This document shows positions 57,595 through 64,000 of a DNA stretch of 64,000 bases, one piece after another. The notes under the pieces were generated by a model. That model did no database searches and was not told the origin of the DNA. It saw only the letters and a program-made list of their open reading frames with translations. The stretch's first letter is position 1. The number at the start of each line of letters is the position of its first letter. Source of the stretch: Anaerolineales bacterium UBA2395 (GTDB lineage: Bacteria; Chloroflexota; Anaerolineae; Anaerolineales; Villigracilaceae); NCBI GenBank assembly GCA_002343775.1, contig DDSH01000007.1:215603-279602 (forward strand), written 5' to 3'. The translations under genes and the position numbers were made by a program.

Positions 57595-60387
57595 ATGCCC
57601 CCTACCCTTTATCTAATTGACGGACACGCGCTTGCTTATCGCATGTATTTCGCCCTGACCGCTGGTGGAAGTTCGCAGCGATGGGTCAACTCCAAAGGCG
57701 AGCCGACAGCTGGGATCTACGGTTTTGCGCGTGAACTGATCCGCGTGCTGGAACAGGAGAAACCGGAATATCTCGCGGTGGCGTTCGATGTCGGCAAGAC
57801 CTTCCGCGATGAGATCTTCCCGGAATACAAAGCCACGCGCGAAAAGATGCCCGATGACCTGCGTTCGCAGATCGAGCGCATCCGCTCGATGGTGGATATG
57901 TTCCATATTCCGCGCCTCGAAATGGACGGGTACGAAGCTGACGACGTGCTCGGCTCGGTGGCGAAACTGGCGGCGGAACAAGGTCTCGGGGTGAAGATCA
58001 TCACCGGAGACAGGGACCTCTTGCAGCTGGTCAACGAGCGGACGGCTGTCTATCTGGCGGGCGATGACCAGACCTACATCACCGATGCGGATGTGGTCAA
58101 GAAACTCGGCGTGCGTCCGGGTCAGGTGGTGGATTACAAAGCCATTGTCGGCGATACATCGGATAATATCCCCGGCGTGAAAGGTGTGGGAGAAAAAACC
58201 GCCGTGGCATTGCTTGAAAAATTCGAGACGCTGGATGCGATCTATGCCAATTTGGATCAGGTGGAGAAGCGTTGGCAGGGTAAGTTCGAAGCGAGCAAAG
58301 AAACGGCATACATGAGCCGCGACCTGGCTCGCATCGAAACGAATCTCAAACTCAAGTTCAATCTTGAGGAAGCCAAAGTCACGCCTTTCGACGGTGCAAA
58401 ACTTGAAGAGTTCTTCAAGGAGATGGAATTCAAAACGCTGGTCTCGAAAGTTCCCGTCATCAGCGGAAGCGCACCCGTAGCGGAAACACCGAAGACCGCC
58501 AAAACCAAAAGCGGACAGATGACCATGTTCGCGAACGAACCGCAGGTGATTGCGCAAATCAAAGAATCCGAGATCGAAGTCATCGTGGTGGATGACGAGG
58601 AAAAACTGAAGGCACTTGTCAAGGAATTGGGCAAGGCGAAGATGATTGCATTCGATACCGAGACCACCGATACCGAAGAGATGAAAGCCGACCTCGTCGG
58701 CATTTCGCTGGCGGTCAAAGATGGACAAGGCTATTACATCCCTGTCGGGCACAATTCTGGAACCAATCTGCCGCTCAAAAAAGTCATTGATGCGCTCACT
58801 CCCGCAATGACCGATGCGAAGATCGGCAAGGTGGCACACAACGCCAAATACGACTACATCGTGCTCATACGGCACGGGCTGACCGTCACGCCGTTGACTT
58901 TCGATACGATGCTGGCAGAGTTCATCGTGGACCCGTCATCGCGCAATCTCGGATTGAAGAATCTCGCCGAGTTCCGTCTGGGCGTGGGGATGACCCACAT
59001 CGAAGACCTGATCGGCAAAGGCAAGAAGCAGATCAGCATGGCGGATGTGGATATTCAAGCCGCTGCAAATTACGCCGCTGCCGATGCGGAAAACACGCTG
59101 CGGTTGATGCCGGTCATGCAGAAGGAATTGAAGAGAGTGAACGGCGAAAAGATTCTGGACGAAATCGACATGCCTCTGACCGCCGTCCTCGCAGAAATGG
59201 AAATGACCGGCGCGTTGATCGACACAGAATTCTTCGGTGAAATGTCAAAAGACCTTGCCAAGCGTTTGGCGGAAATTGAAAAGGAAATTTTCGGTCACGC
59301 GGGCAAGACGTTCAACATCAATTCGCCGCAGCAGCTTTCGGATGTGCTGTTCAACCATCTGCGCCTCGAACCACCCGACAAGGGACGAAAAACATCCACG
59401 GGTTTTTACTCCACTTCAGCTGACGTGCTCGAGGCGCTGCGGGGAAAGCATCCTGTGTTGGATTTTGTGCTCGAGCATCGCGAGCTATCCAAACTCAAAT
59501 CCACATACGTAGATGCGCTCCCTGCCGCAGTGGATGAAAAGACCGGGAGGGTGCACACCTCTTACAGTCAGATCGGAGCCGTGACCGGTCGTTTATCCTC
59601 GAACAACCCGAATCTGCAAAACATCCCCATCCGCACCGAAACGGGACGACGAGTCCGCAACGGGTTCATAGCCGAGAATGGCAGCCTTTTGCTCTCGGTC
59701 GATTATTCGCAGATCGAGTTGCGTATTGTGGCGCACATGGCACAGGATGAAGCCATGCTGGCTGCCTTCCGCGCCGGAGAAGACATTCACGCCACCACGG
59801 CTGCCGCGGTCTATGATATTCCGCTTCAGAACGTGACCAAGGATATGCGCCGCCACGCCAAAGCGATCAACTTCGGTTTGATCTACGGCATGTCGGCGTT
59901 CGGGCTGATGCATTCCACCGGGCTGACGCTGGCGGAGTCGGAAGATTTCGTGAAGGCGTACTTCCGCAAGTTTCCCGGCATTAAAAAATATCTGGACGGA
60001 ATCCGCCGTCAAGCCGCAGAGATCGGCTACGTGGAAACCCTGCTCGGACGCAGGCGTTACTTCCCCGCATTGCAGGGCAAACAGAATGTGCAAATGAAGA
60101 ACCGCGAGGAACGCGAAGCCATCAACGCCCCCATTCAAGGGACGGCAGCAGACATCATGAAGATCGCGATGTTGAAGATCCCGTCTGCAATCAAGTCAGC
60201 GGGACTGAAAGCCAAGATGCTTTTACAAGTGCATGACGAATTGGTGCTGGAAGTTCCCAAGAAGGAGATCGAAGCCACCGCCCGCCTGATCCGCGAGACA
60301 ATGGCAGACGCCTACCCGATGAGCATCCCGCTGGAGACGGAAGCGCGCGCGGGAGTCAATTGGGGTGAGATGGAAGTATTGGGGTGA
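57595..60387 (+). CDS. polA: DNA polymerase I
   Basis: A 930-residue, full-length Pol I. Residues 1-290: 5'-3' exonuclease (LIDGHALAYR, ITGDRDLLQL, GVGEKTAVALL). About 330-520: 3'-5' exonuclease with intact acidic residues (FDTETTD). C-terminal 540-930: polymerase with motif A SVDYSQIELRI, motif B RRHAKAINFGLIYG and motif C VHDELVLE. It has active proofreading residues, unlike Taq polymerase. ATG at 57595 was chosen, with AAAAGG 7 nt upstream; the upstream TTG lies too near the promoter. Confidence 0.97.
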   Translation: MPPTLYLIDGHALAYRMYFALTAGGSSQRWVNSKGEPTAGIYGFARELIRVLEQEKPEYLAVAFDVGKTFRDEIFPEYKATREKMPDDLRSQIERIRSMVDMFHIPRLEMDGYEADDVLGSVAKLAAEQGLGVKIITGDRDLLQLVNERTAVYLAGDDQTYITDADVVKKLGVRPGQVVDYKAIVGDTSDNIPGVKGVGEKTAVALLEKFETLDAIYANLDQVEKRWQGKFEASKETAYMSRDLARIETNLKLKFNLEEAKVTPFDGAKLEEFFKEMEFKTLVSKVPVISGSAPVAETPKTAKTKSGQMTMFANEPQVIAQIKESEIEVIVVDDEEKLKALVKELGKAKMIAFDTETTDTEEMKADLVGISLAVKDGQGYYIPVGHNSGTNLPLKKVIDALTPAMTDAKIGKVAHNAKYDYIVLIRHGLTVTPLTFDTMLAEFIVDPSSRNLGLKNLAEFRLGVGMTHIEDLIGKGKKQISMADVDIQAAANYAAADAENTLRLMPVMQKELKRVNGEKILDEIDMPLTAVLAEMEMTGALIDTEFFGEMSKDLAKRLAEIEKEIFGHAGKTFNINSPQQLSDVLFNHLRLEPPDKGRKTSTGFYSTSADVLEALRGKHPVLDFVLEHRELSKLKSTYVDALPAAVDEKTGRVHTSYSQIGAVTGRLSSNNPNLQNIPIRTETGRRVRNGFIAENGSLLLSVDYSQIELRIVAHMAQDEAMLAAFRAGEDIHATTAAAVYDIPLQNVTKDMRRHAKAINFGLIYGMSAFGLMHSTGLTLAESEDFVKAYFRKFPGIKKYLDGIRRQAAEIGYVETLLGRRRYFPALQGKQNVQMKNREEREAINAPIQGTAADIMKIAMLKIPSAIKSAGLKAKMLLQVHDELVLEVPKKEIEATARLIRETMADAYPMSIPLETEARAGVNWGEMEVLG

Positions 60388-60503
60388 GGGCTTAAAAATT
60401 AGTACATTACATAAAGTGTTCATCCCTTTTTGTAATCACAATATCGAAAAATAGGAGTTCAGCGCATATTGCCAAGCAAGCATCCCGAAAGTACCAGGAG
60501 AAC

Positions 60504-60965
60504 ATGCTCACGATCGGTTTCCTTGCAGATCATCTCGATACCATCCCCACATTGACAAAATGGTTCCGCGACCAGTGGTCCGATTATTATTCCGACTGGT
60601 CGCAAGCAGAGATGGAGCAGGATTTTCTCGAAGACGCTTCCCATAACCGTCTGCCCATTCGACTGGTTGCCTTCGAGTCTGGCGAGCTCGCTGGTACGAT
60701 CATCCTGCGCGAGAACGGAGACGGGATGCCGCCCGAGTTCCAACCGGAATTGGGTGGATTATTTGTCGCCGAGTCTCACCGAGGTCGTGGCATCGCTACG
60801 GAATTGGTCCGCGCAGGAATGAGACTGGCTCTCGATCAAGGGTATGAGACGGTTTACGCCACCACGGTCTCGGCAGCCGGAATTCTGGAGCACCTCGGCT
60901 GGGAATTCATCAAAACCGTCGTTTATGAAGACAGTCAACCAGCGTTGTATCGCTGCAAACTATAG
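60504..60965 (+). CDS. GNAT N-acetyltransferase
   Basis: A 153-residue GNAT enzyme with the acetyl-CoA loop AESHRGRGIATELVRAG (R-x-x-G-x-G/A) and an ordinary short C-terminal block. It lies 116 bp after polA. Substrate unknown; the gap contains no obvious terminator. Confidence 0.85.
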   Translation: MLTIGFLADHLDTIPTLTKWFRDQWSDYYSDWSQAEMEQDFLEDASHNRLPIRLVAFESGELAGTIILRENGDGMPPEFQPELGGLFVAESHRGRGIATELVRAGMRLALDQGYETVYATTVSAAGILEHLGWEFIKTVVYEDSQPALYRCKL

Positions 60966-61025
60966 GTCTGCCCACATTCTTATCAGTACAGATATGAGCA
61001 CCTGATTGCGAAAAGGAGAATTAAC

Positions 61026-61206
61026 ATGAACCCCAGGAAAATTTCTACCGGGACGTACGCGATTTTTTTTCGTTGCACTGCTCATTTTTATCACGGGAAT
61101 GTACACAGAGAATAGCGGATTTCAGTTTGCCGGTCTGCTATTCCTCTTCGTTGGATTTATCCTTGCATATAATCAGAGTCGCAACCGCGATGACTCTGCC
61201 AGATAA
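61026..61206 (+). pseudogene. Small two-helix membrane protein gene with a +1 frameshift in an 8-T run
   Basis: GGAG and an ATG at 61026 start a frame that breaks in TTTTTTTT (61073-61080) and ends early. If one T is removed it continues to the TAA at 61204-61206 as a 59-residue protein: MNPRKISTGTYAIFFVALLI..., helix 1 about 11-25, helix 2 about 32-48, charged tail. The continuity of two helices and a hydrophilic tail across the break is hard to explain by chance. A base-calling error in the homopolymer, a recent mutation, or transcriptional slippage could explain it. Confidence 0.65.
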
Positions 61207-61426
61207 GCCCGCTGAAATCCCATCCAAACGCATTACGGGTTTGTTTCTCATGTCGTCATACCAAAGCATGAAATGATCTGGACGCATGGAACACGGCTGG
61301 TGAACGACCGCTCCGCCCGTGAAAAGGAAAAACCACCAGTCCAGAGCGCTGAAGCGAAAACATCAAGCGGGTTACCGATCCACCTCCCCATTCGACCCAC
61401 AGCGACATGTAAACCGAAGACAAGGT

Positions 61427-61432
61427 TATAAT
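61427..61432 (+). promoter_or_regulatory. -10 box TATAAT upstream of the TPR gene
   Basis: TATAAT 51 nt before the ATG at 61484. The gap 61207-61483 holds no other feature I can see. Confidence 0.4.
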
Positions 61433-61483
61433 TGCATAATTCTTTTTATAAATCCGCTCACCCGAAAGTAAAATTTCAACATT

Positions 61484-63802
61484 ATGCCCGGTAGAGACGA
61501 CTTCTTCCAAAAAGCCATGAACGAGGGACACTCCGCCGCCTGGGATCAGGAATGGTCCAAGGCGATCAACGCATATCGCCGCGCCCTCGAAGAATTTCCC
61601 GATCACCCCAAAGCCCTCACCAGCCTGGGGCTTGCCCTCTTCCAAATGGGCAGCGTGGATGAAGCCCTGCAAATCTACCTGCGCGCCGCCAAAGCCTCAC
61701 CCGACGACCCCGTCTCCACCGAAAAAGTGGCGCAACTCTCCGAACGCGTAGGCGACCTGAAAACCGCCATGGATGCCGCCATCCGCGCGGGCGACCTCTA
61801 CCTCAAACAGCGCGACACCGACAAAGCCATCGAAAACTGGGTGCATGTCACCAGCATCAACCCGGAGAATGCCATCGCACATTCGCGCCTTGCACAGGTA
61901 CATGAAAGACTCGGTCATGCCCAACAGGCAGTGACGGAATACCTCGCCCTCGCCAGCATCATCCAACGCGCAGGCAACGCCGAAAAAACGCTCGAGATGG
62001 TGAACAAAGCCCAATCCATCCTGCCGAACAGCCCCGAAGTGCGACAGGCGCTAACCGCCTTAAAAATGGGACACCTGCTCCCCAAACCGATCCGTGGAAA
62101 AGGCGGGACGGGACCCATCCGCATGGCGCAGGTCAAACAACTACAAGAGCCGAGCACATCGCGAACCGCTTCAGGGCTGGACCCGGTAGCGGAAGCCCGC
62201 CAAAAGGCATTGACCCAGCTGGCAGAGATGCTCTTCGAATACTCCGACGACAGCCCCGCCGCACAGGAACGACGCGGGCTGGCTGCCATTGTCAAAGGCA
62301 CAGGCGCAGTCTCTCTGCAGCAAGCCGAACAGACGAAGGTCATCCTGCACCTCGGTCAAGCCATTGATGCGCAATCGAAAGGCAACGACGCGCAGGCAGC
62401 CGAGGAAATGGATGCGGCACAGGAAGCCGGCTTCACCCATCCTGCCCTGTATTTTAATTTGGGCTTTCTGCGGTACAAAGGCGAGCGGTACGAGAGCGCC
62501 ATGCGCGTCCTGCAGAACGCCGTCAAGCACAACGATTACGCACTTGCCACCCGCCTGATGCTCGGCAAGATGCTCGTCAAGAAAACCAGCTACCTGGAAG
62601 CCGCCACCGAGTATATCGAAGCCTTGAAACTGTCAGACGCCACCACCGTCCCATCGGAACTGGCAGACGACATCCGCCAGCAGTACGAACCCATCATCGA
62701 GAATTATCAAAAGCAGACCGACGAAGATGCCCTGCGGAAAGTCTGCAGCAACGTAGAAGGGCTGCTCATGCGCCCCGATTGGCGCGAACAGCTGAAGAAA
62801 ATGCGCGAACAATTGCCCAAGCAGGAGGGCAGCATCCCCGCCCCGCTGGCGGAGGTTATCCTTCAGGCGCAATCCAGTTCGGTGTTGGAATCCATGAATC
62901 GCATCAACCAGCTGGCACGCATGGGCAGCCTGCGCTCTGCAATGGATGAAGCCTATGATGCAGTCCAACAAGCGCCCACCTACCTGCCGCTGCACACGCT
63001 GATGGGTGACCTGCTCGCACAGGACGGGCGCATGCCGGAAGCCATCACAAAATACAGCGTGGTGGCGCATTCCTACAGCGTGCGTGGGGAAGTGTTGCAA
63101 GCGACCAAATTGCTGCGCCGCATCATCAACATCTCGCCGATGGATCTTGGCGCGCGCAACCGGCTGATCGACCAGCTTGTGGCGCGCGGTCAGGTGGATG
63201 ACGCCATCAATGAGTATCTCGAAATGGCAGCCATTTACTACCGCCTCGCCGAGTTGGACATGGCGCGCAAAACCTATACCAACGCCCTGCGCGTCGTCCA
63301 GCAGGGAAATGCCAGCCGCGATTGGAACTCCCACATTCTGCAGCGCATGGCAGACATCGATATGCAGCGCCTCGATTGGAAGCAAGCCTTGCGCGTCTAT
63401 GAACAATTGCGCACCCTTGCGCCCGATGACGACGCCGCCCGCAAGCAGATCATCGAATTGAATCTGCGCATGGGGCAGCCGGACAAGGCATTGAACGAAC
63501 TCGAAAGCTACATCACACATCTGGAAAGCCAGAATAAGATCGAACCGGCGCTCAACTTCCTCGATGAGTTGGTCCGCGAACATCCCGACCAGCCCATGCT
63601 CAAGCGTCCGCACGCAGCGTTGCTGCATCGCACCGGTCGCACCGCCGAAGCGGTTTCGCTGCTCGATACGCTGGGCGAAATTCTGCTGCAAAGCGGAGAC
63701 CGTCAGGGCGCGATGGATGTCATCAACCAGATCGTGTTAATGAATCCGCCCAATGCGGAGGATTACCGCTCATTGTTGAATCAGATGCGGAGCAGGTCCT
63801 GA
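61484..63802 (+). CDS. Tetratricopeptide repeat scaffold protein
   Basis: A 772-residue soluble protein built largely of TPR units (AINAYRRALEEFPDHPKALTS, MGSVDEALQIYLRAAKASPD, later DKALNELESYI and RQGAMDVINQIVLMNP). No signal peptide or catalytic domain. The middle part (about 225-300) is less regular. It will serve as a protein-interaction scaffold; the partners are unknown. It is followed by a clean terminator. Confidence 0.85.
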   Translation: MPGRDDFFQKAMNEGHSAAWDQEWSKAINAYRRALEEFPDHPKALTSLGLALFQMGSVDEALQIYLRAAKASPDDPVSTEKVAQLSERVGDLKTAMDAAIRAGDLYLKQRDTDKAIENWVHVTSINPENAIAHSRLAQVHERLGHAQQAVTEYLALASIIQRAGNAEKTLEMVNKAQSILPNSPEVRQALTALKMGHLLPKPIRGKGGTGPIRMAQVKQLQEPSTSRTASGLDPVAEARQKALTQLAEMLFEYSDDSPAAQERRGLAAIVKGTGAVSLQQAEQTKVILHLGQAIDAQSKGNDAQAAEEMDAAQEAGFTHPALYFNLGFLRYKGERYESAMRVLQNAVKHNDYALATRLMLGKMLVKKTSYLEAATEYIEALKLSDATTVPSELADDIRQQYEPIIENYQKQTDEDALRKVCSNVEGLLMRPDWREQLKKMREQLPKQEGSIPAPLAEVILQAQSSSVLESMNRINQLARMGSLRSAMDEAYDAVQQAPTYLPLHTLMGDLLAQDGRMPEAITKYSVVAHSYSVRGEVLQATKLLRRIINISPMDLGARNRLIDQLVARGQVDDAINEYLEMAAIYYRLAELDMARKTYTNALRVVQQGNASRDWNSHILQRMADIDMQRLDWKQALRVYEQLRTLAPDDDAARKQIIELNLRMGQPDKALNELESYITHLESQNKIEPALNFLDELVREHPDQPMLKRPHAALLHRTGRTAEAVSLLDTLGEILLQSGDRQGAMDVINQIVLMNPPNAEDYRSLLNQMRSRS

Positions 63803-63810
63803 AGCGAAAC

Positions 63811-63835
63811 GCCCATCCACGCGATGGGCTTTTTT
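63811..63835 (+). terminator. Terminator after the TPR gene
   Basis: GCCCATC-CACGC-GATGGGC, then TTTTTT. Confidence 0.9.
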
Positions 63836-63922
63836 ATTGCCGCACAAGCCCAGGCCGCGCATTCCAAAATCCCTTTTCAAGATCGTGACAAAATTTCTAA
63901 CAGCGGGTTAACTTCATCGTGC

Positions 63923-63928
63923 TATAAT
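63923..63928 (+). promoter_or_regulatory. -10 box TATAAT of the last gene
   Basis: TATAAT, then GGAG and the ATG at 63956. Confidence 0.5.
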
Positions 63929-63955
63929 GCCGCCACCCTAATTTGGAGAAACAAA

Positions 63956-64000
63956 ATGCCAAGAACTCAAAGTAGCGCCGTCATGAAGTGGCTGTTCGTG
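63956..64000 (+). CDS. Start of a gene cut by the window edge
   Basis: The first 15 codons (MPRTQSSAVMKWLFV) of a gene running out of the window, preceded by TATAAT and GGAG. The hydrophobic stretch beginning at Met10 may be the start of a signal or membrane helix. Product unknown. Confidence 0.6.
   Translation, partial: MPRTQSSAVMKWLFV

Noticed and set aside
57613..58875. 420-codon minus-strand frame opposite polA
   Set aside because: Antisense to the 5'-3' exonuclease of polA; no homology visible.
62633..63691. 352-codon minus-strand frame opposite the TPR gene
   Set aside because: Shadow of the TPR gene, without any domain signature.
1..64000. CRISPR arrays, prophages or a plasmid origin
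   Set aside because: No evenly spaced identical repeats, phage structural genes or replication initiators were seen. The phased palindromes at 3025 and 57399 are single elements, not arrays.

Overview
This 64 kb window reads as a chromosomal segment of a bacterium from the Chloroflexota, most likely class Anaerolineae. That placement is inferred from gene content, not from a marker gene. The signs are secreted NBR1-Ig-type and LysM proteins with Thr/Pro-rich linkers, a CorC-type membrane protein, an F420-type deazaflavin enzyme, a VorB-type 2-oxoacid:ferredoxin oxidoreductase, a Na+-pumping decarboxylase, and moderately GC-rich sequence. I see no phage, insertion sequence, CRISPR array or plasmid replication gene. 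Almost all of the window is densely packed coding sequence.

Layout. 1-2.6 kb: a lipoprotein cut by the window edge, a thiolase and a small membrane protein (minus strand). 2.8-5.5 kb: four-gene 2-oxoacid:ferredoxin oxidoreductase operon. 5.7-8.6 kb: aldo/keto reductase, then clpS, an acyltransferase and a methyltransferase, the last three overlapping. 8.6-11.5 kb: MFS exporter and an NAD synthetase split into two overlapping genes. 11.6-14.4 kb: tRNA-Ser(CGA) with a duplicated 3' end, a beta-CASP nuclease and RNase D. 14.4-17.4 kb: acyltransferase, GNAT protein and an SPFH/NfeD pair. 17.5-21.3 kb: wecC and wecB (UDP-ManNAcA synthesis) and a secreted protein. 21.3-25 kb: an orphan PyrK-like protein, a prohibitin-like protein, selD with an in-frame UGA, a 48-residue membrane protein and a deaminase. 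25-29.5 kb: CorC, a LysM protein, small unknown proteins and an RNA methyltransferase. 29.5-35.1 kb: hisD behind what looks like a complete histidine attenuator, then a lipoprotein and an NBR1-Ig secreted protein. 35.3-40.4 kb: dinB, a WYL regulator with palindromic operator, GNAT-YoaP, GyrI-like, B-box, phospholipase C-like and PspC genes. 40.4-45.9 kb: a TetR-controlled ABC exporter operon. 46-48.4 kb: MFS transporter and an M24 peptidase. 48.7-52.2 kb: a Na+-translocating acyl-CoA decarboxylase operon. 52.3-60.4 kb: a PLP enzyme, unknown proteins, a regulator fused to a degenerate IS200-type transposase domain, and polA. 60.5-64 kb: GNAT protein, a frameshifted small membrane protein, a TPR protein, and the start of a further gene.

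Functionally, the ferredoxin-linked oxidoreductase, the thiolase and the Na+-pumping decarboxylase fit a fermentative or anaerobic life on organic acids and amino acids. The main items for follow-up are: SelD as a likely selenoprotein (UGA at 23201-23203 in place of the catalytic Cys, with a hairpin downstream); a His-rich leader peptide plus terminator in front of hisD; a domesticated, HUH-less TnpA domain fused to receiver-like and roadblock-like domains; a set of genes whose -10 box sits exactly 6 nt before the start codon (leaderless mRNAs); and a small membrane protein interrupted by one extra T in an 8-T run.
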